Shown here: positions 1 to 8,318 of the stretch, one piece after another
Position numbering within the stretch: the stretch's first letter is position 1
How the letters are laid out: the number at the start of each line of letters is the position of its first letter
From: Modicisalibacter luteus DSM 23508
GTDB lineage: Bacteria > Pseudomonadota > Gammaproteobacteria > Pseudomonadales > Halomonadaceae
Reading direction: 5' to 3'
DNA length: 64,000 nucleotides
Assembly (NCBI RefSeq): GCF_000378505.1
Contig: NZ_KB899989.1
Location: 484,581-548,580, forward strand
Made by a program: the position numbers and the translations under genes
The notes under the pieces: model-generated
What the model was told of the DNA's origin: nothing
The model's input: the letters and a program-made list of their open reading frames with translations, nothing else
Databases searched by the model: none

Positions 1-1
1 A

Positions 2-778
2 GCCAATGCACATCAGGCCATCCAGCTTGGTGCCACGGGACTCGATCTCAATTTCGGATGCCCCGCCAAGACGGTCAATCGGCATGATGGTGGCGCCTCG
101 CTGCTCCGCGACCCCGAGCGCGTCTTTCGTGTCGTGGCTGCCGTCGCCGATGCAGCAGACGGCACCGTGCCGGTCACCGCCAAGGTCCGACTGGGTTTTG
201 CCGACCGCCGCCTGGCGCTGGCCTGCGCCCAGGCAGCCGAGGCCGGCGGCGCCCGACATCTGGTCGTACACGCGCGAACGCGTAACGAAGGCTACCGGCC
301 ACCGGCCCACTGGGAGTGGATCGCGCGTATTCGCCATCAACTGTCGATACCGGTCATTGCCAATGGCGACATATGGACATTGAAGGATTATTGGAAGGCT
401 CGCAGCCTATCCGGCTGCGAGGATGTGATGCTGGGGCGTGGCATGCTCGCCGACCCTGACCTGGCCCAACGCATCCGGCATTGGCAGCGCACGGGAGAGC
501 AATTACCCGAAACCGCCTGGATACGCCGCGCCGCCATTCTGGAAGCCTACGCCAACCGCCAGCAGGCCAGCTTGCCCGACAAAGTCGTGGTCTCGCTGCT
601 CAAGCAGTGGCTGAACCAGATGCGTGCCAGGGACGCGGAAGCTGCCGCGCGCTTCGCCATGTTACGCCGAGAGACCCGTCTGGCGCCTTTCCTGGCAGGC
701 CTGATGTCTCCAATACCCTGCGTACCACAACACGATGACCCGGCCCAGGCGTTGAGTTGTTCAGAAATATCCATCTGA
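2..778 (+). CDS. dusC: tRNA-dihydrouridine(16) synthase DusC, 5'-truncated by the window edge
   Basis: Flavoprotein that reduces uridine to dihydrouridine in the tRNA D-loop using FMN and NADPH. The frame is open from base 2, so the start lies outside the window. The visible part begins just before the active-site segment LDLNFGCPAKTVNRHDGGAS; the cysteine in FGCPAKTV is the family's catalytic acid. It continues through VVHARTRNEGYRP and the FMN-phosphate-binding stretch IPVIANGDIW, then the small helical domain. The FGCPAKTVN form and the C-terminal IKQWL-like segment (LLKQWLNQMR) fit DusC better than DusA or DusB. It converges on the minus-strand tRNA cluster. Subfamily assignment is from motif memory. 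Confidence 0.88.
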   Translation, partial: ANAHQAIQLGATGLDLNFGCPAKTVNRHDGGASLLRDPERVFRVVAAVADAADGTVPVTAKVRLGFADRRLALACAQAAEAGGARHLVVHARTRNEGYRPPAHWEWIARIRHQLSIPVIANGDIWTLKDYWKARSLSGCEDVMLGRGMLADPDLAQRIRHWQRTGEQLPETAWIRRAAILEAYANRQQASLPDKVVVSLLKQWLNQMRARDAEAAARFAMLRRETRLAPFLAGLMSPIPCVPQHDDPAQALSCSEISI

Positions 779-781
779 AAC

Positions 782-812
782 AAAAAAGGCGTGCCCCAAG
801 GAGGACACGCCT
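782..812 (-). terminator. Intrinsic terminator between dusC and the tRNA cluster
   Basis: Perfect 7-bp stem AGGCGTG/CACGCCT (787-793 and 806-812). Read on the minus strand it is followed by six T (782-787), so it can end transcripts from the tRNA cluster. The hairpin may also help end dusC from the other side. Confidence 0.6.
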
Positions 813-894
813 GAAACGATCGCCAAAGGCCTCAATTACCAAACGGCGAAGCCTTCGCTGCTACCAAGGAAACAAAACCTATCGCACAAACAGA

Positions 895-920
895 ACACGC
901 CCTCCGAAGGGAGGGCGTGT
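895..920 (-). terminator. Hairpin downstream of tRNA-Arg
   Basis: Perfect 11-bp stem ACACGCCCTCC/GGAGGGCGTGT with a 4-base loop (arms 895-905 and 910-920), 7 bases past the 3' end of the tRNA-Arg gene. On the minus strand it is followed by the T-rich but imperfect TCTGTTTGTG. It is probably the first terminator of the tRNA operon, or a processing hairpin. Confidence 0.55.
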
Positions 921-927
921 AGGAATC

Positions 928-1004
928 TGGCGCGCCCGGGAGGATTCGAACCTCCGACCACCTGATTCGTAGTCAGGTACTCTATCCAGCTGAGCTACGG
1001 GCGC
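928..1004 (-). tRNA. tRNA-Arg(ACG), copy 1
   Basis: 77 nt on the minus strand, ending in an encoded CCA. The acceptor stem GCGCCCG/CGGGCGC is perfect. The anticodon stem CCTGA/TCAGG encloses the loop CTACGAA, giving anticodon ACG (A34 normally becomes inosine to read CGU, CGC and CGA). The T arm contains GGTTCGAATCC. It is identical to the second copy at 1082-1158, with a 77-nt spacer between them. Confidence 0.97.
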
Positions 1005-1081
1005 ATATCAAACGTTTCTGTGAGTCATTCCGCAATTCGGAACATGACAGAGCAATACAGACGACTCTGTCATAAGCAAGA

Positions 1082-1158
1082 TGGCGCGCCCGGGAGGATT
1101 CGAACCTCCGACCACCTGATTCGTAGTCAGGTACTCTATCCAGCTGAGCTACGGGCGC
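1082..1158 (-). tRNA. tRNA-Arg(ACG), copy 2
   Basis: 77 nt with encoded CCA. The sequence is identical to the copy at 928-1004, including anticodon ACG in loop CTACGAA. The two copies are probably co-transcribed with the upstream tRNA-Ser. Confidence 0.97.
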
Positions 1159-1218
1159 TCGATCTCATGGGCGAACCATGAACATCCTTGCTGCGTTGAT
1201 GCCATTCCACAGCGTGAA

Positions 1219-1311
1219 TGGCGGAGAGAGAGGGATTCGAACCCTCGATAGGGCTATAAACCCTATACTCCCTTAGCAGGGGAGCGCCTTCAGCCACTCG
1301 GCCATCTCTCC
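1219..1311 (-). tRNA. tRNA-Ser(GCT)
   Basis: 93 nt with encoded CCA and a long variable arm (TATAGGGTTTATAGCCCTA region), as expected for serine tRNAs. The acceptor stem is GGAGAGA/TCTCTCC and the anticodon loop CTGCTAA gives GCT, reading AGC and AGU. It lies between csrA and the tRNA-Arg pair on the same strand; the order csrA, tRNA-Ser, tRNA-Arg is familiar from pseudomonads. Confidence 0.97.
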
Positions 1312-1488
1312 CTCATCAACACGGCGCGTAGGTTACCGATTCTGCTGGCTCTTGTCCACCCTCAAGCGGGAATTTTCTAAAGTGACGATGGCACCAGCCG
1401 GAATGTGTCCGAGTCCCTAGCGCTGGCCGGCCGTCTAGCGAAGCTCTGGCACCTTTGTTTTCTTGCTGTCACAACTTCCCGCTACACT

Positions 1489-1686
1489 TCAGCGATTACC
1501 GCTGTTGTCATCGTCACCGGATCTCTCGCGCTGAATGCGCTGATAGATCTCTTCACGATGAACTGCCACGTCCTTCGGCGCGTTGACGCCAATGCGGACC
1601 TGATTACCTTTCACACCTAGCACGGTGACAGTAACTTCGTCACCTACCATCAACGTTTCGCCAACACGGCGAGTCAGGATGAGCAT
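1489..1686 (-). CDS. csrA: Carbon storage regulator CsrA (RsmA)
   Basis: Small dimeric RNA-binding protein that binds GGA motifs in mRNA leaders and controls translation and mRNA stability in carbon storage, motility and biofilm pathways. At 65 aa it has the usual length. It begins [16 protein letters not shown] and contains [27 protein letters not shown], with the conserved N-terminal L4/R6-R7 and R44 (VHREE) RNA-contact regions. An AGGAG Shine-Dalgarno sits 7-8 bases before the ATG. It lies downstream of lysC, an arrangement common in gammaproteobacteria. A candidate RNA antagonist of this protein is encoded at about 15594-15848. Confidence 0.97.
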   Translation of the reverse strand: MLILTRRVGETLMVGDEVTVTVLGVKGNQVRIGVNAPKDVAVHREEIYQRIQRERSGDDDNSGNR

Positions 1687-1815
1687 GCTGATCTCCTTTC
1701 AGACTTCTTCCAACGGGGTGCACTGCGCCTACTTGAAGCCGGGCCGCGCGATTATGCGGCATGCACGACCCCATGACCAATGGCGGGCGTATGACACCTG
1801 ATAGTTTCGTTGAAT

Positions 1816-1837
1816 GAAAGGCCAATTAAGGCCTTTC
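1816..1837 (-). terminator. Probable terminator after lysC
   Basis: Perfect 8-bp stem GAAAGGCC/GGCCTTTC with loop AATTAA, about 50 bases past the lysC stop. The minus-strand 3' side is TTTCATTC, a weak T tract. It probably separates lysC from csrA, which then needs its own promoter in 1690-1815. Confidence 0.5.
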
Positions 1838-1887
1838 GGTATCCCTACACCCCCCAGCGTAGAACGCTCGTGCAACTCTGCACCCCG

Positions 1888-3138
1888 TTACTCGCTTTCT
1901 ACGCTGTCTTTATCCAGACCGAAGGCCTTGTGCAGGGCACGAACGGCCAATTCCATCTGCTTCTCGTCGATAACAACGGAAATCTTGATTTCCGACGTCG
2001 ACACCATGCGAATATTGATGTTCTCTTCGGCCAGCGTGCGGAACATCTTGGCCGCCACGCCGGCATGGGAGCGCATGCCAACCCCGACCAGGGAGACCTT
2101 GGCAATATTATCGTCGCCACGGAGCTCGCCGCCACCGAGATCGGGAATGACCTGATCCTTGAGGATCTTCATGGTCTGCTTGTAATCGCCCTTGGCGACA
2201 GTGAACGTGAAGTCGGTGTAGTCACCCGCCGGCGCCACGTTCTGGACAATCATGTCCACTTCGATGTTGCCGTCGGCAATCGGGCCCAGAATGCGGGAGG
2301 CCACGCCCGGCACATCCGGCGTATTGAGTAGGGTCAACTTGGCTTCGTTGGCGGTAAAGGCGATGCCGGAAATGAGCGGCTCTTCCATGGAATCCTCTTC
2401 TTCATCTGATTCAGCGACGATCAGGGTACCCGGGCCGTCCTCGAAGCTGGACAGCACGCGCAGGGGCACGTTGTACTTGCCGGCAAACTCGACGGCACGG
2501 ATCTGCAACACCTTGGAGCCCAGACTGGCCAGCTCAAGCATTTCTTCGACGGTGATGGTCTCGAGACGCTGCGCCTTGGAGCAGACTCGCGGGTCGGTGG
2601 TATAGACACCATCGACGTCGGTGTAGATCTGGCACTCGTCGGCCTTGAGCGCCGCTGCCAGTGCCACACCGGTAGTATCGGAGCCGCCACGGCCGAGGGT
2701 GGTGATGTTGCCTTCTTCATCGACACCCTGGAAGCCGGCGACAACGACGACCTTGCCTTCGTCGAGGTCATCACGCAGATCATTGGTCTCGATACGCTGG
2801 ATGCGCGCCTTGGTATGTGCGCTATCGGTCTGGATACCGACCTGCGCCCCGGTGTAAGACGTCGCCGGCACGCCCAACTTCTGCAGGGCCATCGCCAGCA
2901 GCGAGATGGTCACCTGTTCACCGGTGGATACCAGCATATCCATCTCTCGCGGCGTCGGCTCGTCGTTGATCTGCCCGGCGAGTTCGATGAGGCGGTTGGT
3001 CTCGCCACTCATCGCCGAAACGACGACCACGACCTGGTGACCATCGTCACGAAACCGCTTGACCTTGTCGGCAACGGCCTTGATGCGCTCTACAGAGCCC
3101 ACCGAGGTGCCGCCGAATTTCTGTACGTATAGCGCCAT
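1888..3138 (-). CDS. lysC: Aspartate kinase, LysC class with two ACT domains
   Basis: Phosphorylates L-aspartate in the first step of lysine, threonine and methionine synthesis. The 416 aa start with the kinase signature VQKFGGTSVGSVERI. The amino-acid kinase fold runs to about residue 235 (TTLGRGGSDTTGVALAAALK in the middle). Two ACT domains follow at about 262-335 and 345-410 (VGVGMRSHAGVAAKMF), which normally bind lysine and/or threonine for feedback inhibition. An acidic linker, EESDEEEDSM, precedes the ACT half. An in-frame ATG at 2388 with a good Shine-Dalgarno could produce a separate beta subunit. The gene is flanked by hairpin terminators on both sides, so it is probably monocistronic. 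Confidence 0.95.
   Translation of the reverse strand: MALYVQKFGGTSVGSVERIKAVADKVKRFRDDGHQVVVVVSAMSGETNRLIELAGQINDEPTPREMDMLVSTGEQVTISLLAMALQKLGVPATSYTGAQVGIQTDSAHTKARIQRIETNDLRDDLDEGKVVVVAGFQGVDEEGNITTLGRGGSDTTGVALAAALKADECQIYTDVDGVYTTDPRVCSKAQRLETITVEEMLELASLGSKVLQIRAVEFAGKYNVPLRVLSSFEDGPGTLIVAESDEEEDSMEEPLISGIAFTANEAKLTLLNTPDVPGVASRILGPIADGNIEVDMIVQNVAPAGDYTDFTFTVAKGDYKQTMKILKDQVIPDLGGGELRGDDNIAKVSLVGVGMRSHAGVAAKMFRTLAEENINIRMVSTSEIKISVVIDEKQMELAVRALHKAFGLDKDSVESE
2386..2399 (-). promoter_or_regulatory. Internal ribosome-binding site and ATG for a LysC beta subunit
   Basis: Within lysC, AAGAGGA (2393-2399) stands four bases before the in-frame ATG at 2388-2386 (codon 251). Translation from here gives 166 aa starting MEEPLISGIAFTANEAK, exactly the two ACT domains. 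The known overlapping lysC of Corynebacterium and Bacillus initiates its beta subunit at the matching place. That this site is used here is inferred. Confidence 0.5.
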
Positions 3139-3200
3139 ATCATGCCTATCCGTGGAGTTCGTGAATGAAAACGTCGAAACCCGAACGTCAAATACAAATA

Positions 3201-3231
3201 AAGGGCCGAGGCAATCTGCCAGTCGGCCCTT
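3201..3231 (-). terminator. Intrinsic terminator after alaS
   Basis: Perfect 9-bp stem AAGGGCCGA/TCGGCCCTT. On the minus strand it is followed by TATTTGTATTTG. It sits 10 bases beyond the alaS stop and before lysC, so it ends the alaS transcript. Confidence 0.75.
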
Positions 3232-3240
3232 GATTCGATT

Positions 3241-5844
3241 CTAGCTCAGCTGCGACGAGACCCACTCCGGCACACTGGCCAGTGCACCGGGAAGCGCAGC
3301 CCCATCGCTGCCGCCCGCCTGGGCCATGTCGGCCCGGCCGCCTCCCTTGCCGCCGACCTGAGCCGCGACATGATTGACTAGTTCACCAGCCCTGATGCGA
3401 GAAGTCAGGTCGTCGGTTACCCCAGCGATCAGGCTGACCTTGCTACCCTCCGCGGCCCCCAGAACCAGGATGCCGGAGCCCAGCTTGTTCTTGAGCTGAT
3501 CCATGAGGCCACGCAGCTCCTTGCCGGAGACACCCTCGACCTGCTTGGCCAGTACCTTGACGCCGGCAACCTCGTTGACATCGGCCAGCATGTCACTGCT
3601 CGCCGCGCTGGCGAGCTTGGCCTTGAGGCGCTCCAGCTCCTTCTCCAGGGTCCGGTTGCGTTCGATCAGCGACTCGACGCGCTCCTCGACCTGCTCGGGC
3701 TTGGCCTTGAGGCGCTCACCGAGACGAGCGAGGCTGGCCTCCTGATCGCGGAAATAATCGAGCGCACCTTCCCCGGTTACTGCCTCGATACGCCGCACGC
3801 CAGCAGCGATCCCGGTTTCGGCGAGGATGTGGAAGGCGCCGATATCGCCACTGCGGGTGACGTGAGTGCCACCGCAAAGCTCGATGGAGAAATCGTCGGT
3901 ACCGATGGTCAGCACGCGCACGTCATCACCATACTTGGCTTCGAACAACGCCGCAGCTCCCCTGGCCTTGGCTTCGTCGAGCGTCATGTGCTCGATACGC
4001 GTGTCGGCGTTGGCCAGGACCTGCTGGTTGACGATGGCTTCGACTTCGGCAAGCTGCTCACGGGTCATGGCTTCGAAGTGGCTGAAGTCGAAGCGCAGGC
4101 GCTCGGCGCTAACCAGAGAGCCTTTCTGCTGGACATGATCGCCGAGAACGCGCTTGAGTGCCTCGTGAAGCAGGTGGGTCGCCGAGTGATTGCGCATGGT
4201 CGCGGCACGCAAGCTGGCATCCACGCGAGGCCGAACAGCAGCCCCCACGCTCAGGCGGCCTTCAACAACGACCCCATGATGCAAGTGATGGCCGGCCTGC
4301 TTCTGGGTATCGGTTACCTGAAAGCGTACGCCCTCGGCTTCGAGATACCCGGTATCGCCGACCTGGCCGCCCGACTCGCCGTAGAACGGGGTACGACCCA
4401 GGACGACCACGCCCTTGCTACCTTCGTCGAGTTCGGCCAGGGCATTGCCGCTTTCGTCGACCAACGCGGTGACACGCGCCTCGCCTTCCAACTGATCGTA
4501 GCCGGTGAACTCGGTCTTGCCTTCGACTTCGACGCTGGCCGTGTAGTCCGCGCCGAACTGACTAGCGGCGCGGGCTCGTTCGCGCTGCGCTTCGAGTTCG
4601 CGCTGGAAGCCCGCCTCATCCAGGGTCACGCCACGCTCGCGACAGATGTCAGCCGTCAGGTCGAACGGGAAACCATAGGTATCGTAGAGCTTGAAAACGG
4701 TCTCACCAGGCAGCGTATCGCCGTCCAACTCACTGAGCGCCGCTTCAAGTAGCCCCATGCCATGATCCAGGGTACGCGCGAATTGCTCCTCTTCCTTGAG
4801 CAGGACCTTCTCGATCTGCGCGCGAGCCTTGCGAAGTTCCGGATAGGCTTCGCCCATCTCGGCATCCAGCGCGGCAACCAGTTTATGGAAGAACGGCTCG
4901 CGGGCGCCCAGCTTGTGCCCGTGGCGGATGGCGCGACGGATGATCCGACGCAGCACGTAGCCACGACCTTCGTTGGACGGCAGCACGCCGTCGGTGATCA
5001 GGAACGCACAGGAGCGAATATGGTCGGCAATGACCCGTAGTGATGGCGTCGTGGTGTCGGCGTGGCCGATGATCTCGGCAGCGGCCTTGAGCAGGTTCTG
5101 GAACAGGTCGATCTCGTAGTTGGAGTGCACGCCCTGAAGTACCGCAGCGACACGCTCCAGCCCCATACCCGTGTCGATAGACGGCTTGGGCAGCGGGTTC
5201 AGGTTACCGGCGGCATCGCGATCGAACTGCATGAAGACCAGGTTCCAGATCTCGATGTAGCGATCGCCATCCTCGTCCGGGCTGCCGGGAGGACCGCCGA
5301 AGACGTCGGGACCATGATCGAAGAAGATTTCCGAGGACGGACCGCAGGGGCCGGTGTCGCCCATCTGCCAGAAGTTGTCCTCGTCGAGCCTGGAAAAGCG
5401 CTCGGGATCGATGCCGATCTCTTCTTTCCAGATCTTCTCGGCCTCATCGTCGCTGACATGCACCGTGACCCACAGCTTCTCGGCCGGCAGCCCCAGGCGC
5501 TCGGTAAGAAACGTCCAGGCGAAGCGAATGGCATCGCGCTTGAAGTAATCACCGAAGCTGAAGTTGCCCAGCATTTCGAAAAACGTGTGATGCCGCGCGG
5601 TATAGCCGACGTTATCGAGATCGTTGTGCTTTCCGCCCGCACGCACGCAACGCTGCGACGATGTTGCGCGCACATAGGGGCGCGGGTCGCGGCCCAGGAA
5701 GACGTCCTTGAACGGCACCATGCCGGCATTGGTGAACAGCAGGGTCGGATCGTTACCCGGCACCAGCGAGCTAGACGGAACGATGGTGTGCCCTTGCTCT
5801 TCGAAGAAGGTCAAAAAGGCCTGTCTGATGTCTGCGCTTTTCAT
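3241..5844 (-). CDS. alaS: Alanine-tRNA ligase
   Basis: Charges tRNA-Ala and hydrolyses mis-acylated Ser- or Gly-tRNA-Ala. The 867 aa match the family length. The start [19 protein letters not shown] was chosen at 5844 because it is the conserved N-terminus; an open frame extends 40 codons further upstream without homology. Visible parts: the class II catalytic core with [17 protein letters not shown]; the editing domain with [13 protein letters not shown] and [13 protein letters not shown], whose His and Cys residues bind zinc; and the C-terminal coiled-coil and C-Ala region ending [15 protein letters not shown]. The order recA-recX-alaS-lysC-csrA is a conserved gammaproteobacterial block. 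Confidence 0.97.
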   Translation of the reverse strand: MKSADIRQAFLTFFEEQGHTIVPSSSLVPGNDPTLLFTNAGMVPFKDVFLGRDPRPYVRATSSQRCVRAGGKHNDLDNVGYTARHHTFFEMLGNFSFGDYFKRDAIRFAWTFLTERLGLPAEKLWVTVHVSDDEAEKIWKEEIGIDPERFSRLDEDNFWQMGDTGPCGPSSEIFFDHGPDVFGGPPGSPDEDGDRYIEIWNLVFMQFDRDAAGNLNPLPKPSIDTGMGLERVAAVLQGVHSNYEIDLFQNLLKAAAEIIGHADTTTPSLRVIADHIRSCAFLITDGVLPSNEGRGYVLRRIIRRAIRHGHKLGAREPFFHKLVAALDAEMGEAYPELRKARAQIEKVLLKEEEQFARTLDHGMGLLEAALSELDGDTLPGETVFKLYDTYGFPFDLTADICRERGVTLDEAGFQRELEAQRERARAASQFGADYTASVEVEGKTEFTGYDQLEGEARVTALVDESGNALAELDEGSKGVVVLGRTPFYGESGGQVGDTGYLEAEGVRFQVTDTQKQAGHHLHHGVVVEGRLSVGAAVRPRVDASLRAATMRNHSATHLLHEALKRVLGDHVQQKGSLVSAERLRFDFSHFEAMTREQLAEVEAIVNQQVLANADTRIEHMTLDEAKARGAAALFEAKYGDDVRVLTIGTDDFSIELCGGTHVTRSGDIGAFHILAETGIAAGVRRIEAVTGEGALDYFRDQEASLARLGERLKAKPEQVEERVESLIERNRTLEKELERLKAKLASAASSDMLADVNEVAGVKVLAKQVEGVSGKELRGLMDQLKNKLGSGILVLGAAEGSKVSLIAGVTDDLTSRIRAGELVNHVAAQVGGKGGGRADMAQAGGSDGAALPGALASVPEWVSSQLS

Positions 5845-6016
5845 AGAAAACCCGTGGAAGTGAGCGTTTGGGCGCTGCGGGCGAGCGGTCACCACCCAGC
5901 ACTTGGGTAGCCGATGGCTTGGCGTTAACGAAAAGGCGCCACCCGGGGCCGTAACAAGGCGCATTAGTATAACGCACTTGTCAAGCGACTAAAGGGGCAA
6001 AAGGGAATGGAGGGAA

Positions 6017-6496
6017 CTAGGGGGAATCCCAGGCATGCGCCAGCGCATGGCGCACCTGGTCAAAATCGAAGCCACGCCCGGCCAGGAAGCGTTCCCGCCG
6101 GGCGCGCTCACGAGGACCCTCGCCAGGGCCGGAGAAGCGCTTGGCCAAGGTTTCGCAAGCCAGCGTGAACCAGTCCACCGCCTCACGAGATTGGGCCTCG
6201 TCGAAAGCCTGCCGGGCCTGCTCGGTGGCAATGCCACGCTCGCCAAGCTCGGCCCGGATCTTGAGTGGGCCCTGTCCGCGAGCAATACGAGAACGCACAA
6301 AGACTTCGGCAAAGCGCTCGTCGGATTGCAACCCTTCTGCGGCCAGCGCGTCGAGGGTTTGCTCGATGTCAGCGGATGCATGCCCCTTGGCGCGCAGGCG
6401 GCGCTCCAGCTCGGCGCGAGCATACTCGCGCCGAGCCAGCAGGCGAATGGCATCGTCGCGTGGCGAGCTTTCCTGGGCCGTGGAAGGACCGGACAT
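6017..6496 (-). CDS. recX: Regulatory protein RecX
   Basis: Binds RecA filaments and limits their extension and activity. The 159 aa consist of three-helix repeats: AIRLLARREYARAELERRLRAKG, then DIEQTLDALAAEGLQSDERFAEVFVRSRIARGQGPLKIRAELGERGI, the usual RecX pattern. The stop of recA (6505) is 8 bases upstream of the ATG, so the genes are co-transcribed and RecX should be induced with RecA through the LexA box at 7661-7680. Confidence 0.94.
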   Translation of the reverse strand: MSGPSTAQESSPRDDAIRLLARREYARAELERRLRAKGHASADIEQTLDALAAEGLQSDERFAEVFVRSRIARGQGPLKIRAELGERGIATEQARQAFDEAQSREAVDWFTLACETLAKRFSGPGEGPRERARRERFLAGRGFDFDQVRHALAHAWDSP

Positions 6497-6504
6497 GACG
6501 GATG

Positions 6505-7578
6505 TTACAGCAGCGTGTCGTCGTTATCGTCGTCGATGGCTGCCGCTTCCTGTTCCGGCTCACCGTCCTTGGCCTTGGGCTCGACCGTAGTCAGCAGCTG
6601 GGCGCGGATCTGGCTCTCGATCTCTTCCATGATCGCCGGGTTGTCCTCGAGGAACTGGGCCGCATTGGCCTTGCCCTGGCCGATCTTGTTGCCCTGATAG
6701 CTGTACCAGGCACCCGCCTTGTCGACCAGCTTGCACTGCACGCCCAGATCGACCACCTCGCCGGCATGGTAGATACCCTTGCCGTAGAGGATCTGGAACT
6801 CGGCCTGCCGGAACGGCGGGGCCACCTTGTTCTTGACGACCTTGACGCGGGTTTCGTTACCGGTCACCTCGTCGCCCTGCTTGACCGAACCTGTACGGCG
6901 GATGTCGAGGCGCACACTGGAGTAGAACTTGAGCGCGTTACCGCCAGTAGTGGTTTCGGGGCTACCGAACATCACGCCGATCTTCATGCGGATCTGGTTG
7001 ATGAACACCACCATGCAGTTGGCGTTCTTGATGTTGCCGGTGATCTTGCGCAGCGCCTGGGACATCAGGCGGGCCTGCAGGCCGACGTGGGAGTCACCCA
7101 TCTCGCCCTCGATCTCGGCACGCGGCGTCAGTGCGGCCACCGAGTCGATAATGATCACGTCGACCCCGCCGGAGCGAACCAGCATGTCGCAGATTTCCAG
7201 TGCCTGTTCGCCGGTATCCGGCTGCGAAACCAGCAGATCGTCGAGGTTGACGCCCAGCTTCTCGGCGTAACTCGGATCGAGGGCGTGCTCGGCATCGATG
7301 AAGGCGCAGGTCTTGCCCTGTTTCTGGGCCTGAGCGATGACCGACAGTGTCAGCGTGGTCTTGCCCGAGGATTCCGGCCCGAAGATCTCGACGACGCGGC
7401 CCAGCGGCAGACCGCCGATGCCCAGGGCAATATCCAGACCCAGCGAGCCGGTGGAAATCGACGGCATCGTCACGCGGGGCGTATCGCCCAGGCGCATCAC
7501 GGTGCCCTTGCCAAACTGACGCTCGATCTGCGAGAGCGCCGCGTTGAGCGCTTTGGAACGGTTATCGTCCTGTGCCAT
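6505..7578 (-). CDS. recA: Recombinase RecA
   Basis: Forms ATP-dependent filaments on single-stranded DNA, catalyses strand exchange and triggers LexA self-cleavage. The 357 aa start [25 protein letters not shown]; this ATG at 7578 has AGGAGA seven bases upstream and beats an in-frame start 27 codons earlier. Walker A is GPESSGKTT, Walker B is [14 protein letters not shown], and the DNA-binding loop L2 lies around [28 protein letters not shown]. The tail is acidic ([13 protein letters not shown]), as in other RecA proteins. Regulation: LexA box in the leader. Confidence 0.99.
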   Translation of the reverse strand: MAQDDNRSKALNAALSQIERQFGKGTVMRLGDTPRVTMPSISTGSLGLDIALGIGGLPLGRVVEIFGPESSGKTTLTLSVIAQAQKQGKTCAFIDAEHALDPSYAEKLGVNLDDLLVSQPDTGEQALEICDMLVRSGGVDVIIIDSVAALTPRAEIEGEMGDSHVGLQARLMSQALRKITGNIKNANCMVVFINQIRMKIGVMFGSPETTTGGNALKFYSSVRLDIRRTGSVKQGDEVTGNETRVKVVKNKVAPPFRQAEFQILYGKGIYHAGEVVDLGVQCKLVDKAGAWYSYQGNKIGQGKANAAQFLEDNPAIMEEIESQIRAQLLTTVEPKAKDGEPEQEAAAIDDDNDDTLL

Positions 7579-7660
7579 GAATGTCTCCTGATAGCACGTG
7601 TAGGTTGGCGCGATACCCGGTTCTGGGCTCGCATCGCCAGCGTCGACTGGCTTAACCAAT

Positions 7661-7680
7661 CACTGTATGGCTAGACAGTA
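7661..7680 (-). promoter_or_regulatory. LexA (SOS) box of recA-recX
   Basis: CACTGTATGGCTAGACAGTA matches the gammaproteobacterial LexA consensus TACTGTATATATATACAGTA at the key CTGT-N8-ACAG positions. It lies 83 bases upstream of the recA ATG. A CATAAT -10-like hexamer (7680-7685, minus strand) abuts it, so repression would be by promoter occlusion. Confidence 0.9.
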
Positions 7681-7746
7681 TTATGACGAAAAATTCGTCA
7701 CTCGCCTACTCCCCGGCGAGGATAATTCTGCTCCATCAAGAACCGC

Positions 7747-8256
7747 TCACACCTCTTCCAGCCAGCGGACCAGTCCTTCTAGAGCCACATGTACCGCCTG
7801 CTCGCGAACCGCTCGACGGTCCCCGTCGAAGCGCAGACATTCGGCATGCTGCGCCTGGGCACTCCCCCAGGCAAACCAGACCGTCCCCACCGGCTTTTCC
7901 TCGCTGCCACCGCCGGGCCCGGCCACGCCGCTGATAGCCACGCCAACATCGGCTCCGCTCTCGCGGCAGGCTCCGGCGACCATCGCCATCACCGTCTCGC
8001 GACTGACGGCCCCGTGAACATCGAGGATCGTTTTCGGCACGCCAAGCAGGCGAGTCTTGGCGGTGTTCGAGTAGGTCACGTAGCCCGTCTCGAAATAGCC
8101 CGAGCTTCCGGCAATGTCGGTGATCGTACTGGCCACGCCGCCGCCAGTACACGATTCGGCAGTGGTCACCGACAGGCGCCGGGCCAGGCAAGCTTGCTGC
8201 AGTCGCTCGCTGAGGGTTTGCAGCTCGGATTCGTTCGCAGTATCGCTCCGGGTCAC
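7747..8256 (-). CDS. pncC: Nicotinamide-nucleotide amidase PncC (CinA C-terminal domain family)
   Basis: Deamidates nicotinamide mononucleotide to nicotinate mononucleotide in pyridine nucleotide salvage. This is the stand-alone CinA_C domain, with LSVTTAESCTGGGVASTITDIAGSS, the TYSN segment, and AISGVAGPGGGSEEKPVGTVW, all conserved. The GTG at 8256 is chosen because GAGGAAA stands at the right distance and gives 169 aa, close to the E. coli enzyme; another GTG at 8307 would add 17 residues without homology. It lies between the AsmA-family gene and recA, as cinA/pncC often precedes recA in gammaproteobacteria. Confidence 0.92.
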   Translation of the reverse strand: MTRSDTANESELQTLSERLQQACLARRLSVTTAESCTGGGVASTITDIAGSSGYFETGYVTYSNTAKTRLLGVPKTILDVHGAVSRETVMAMVAGACRESGADVGVAISGVAGPGGGSEEKPVGTVWFAWGSAQAQHAECLRFDGDRRAVREQAVHVALEGLVRWLEEV

Positions 8257-8318
8257 ACGGTTTCCTCGTCGGTCAGAACCAAAGGCAAGCAGCTTAACAG
8301 AAGCCACATGCTACGCAT

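Noticed and set aside
1405..1620. 71-codon plus-strand frame opposite csrA
   Set aside because: Overlaps csrA, which is fully conserved; no ribosome-binding site.
3829..4752. 307-residue frame opposite alaS
   Set aside because: Antisense shadow of alaS; no motif and no Shine-Dalgarno that stands out.
7684..7698. Palindrome GACGAAAAATTCGTC upstream of the LexA box
   Set aside because: Considered as a pncC terminator or second operator. The stem is only about 6 bp AT-rich, with no T tract, and does not match LexA.
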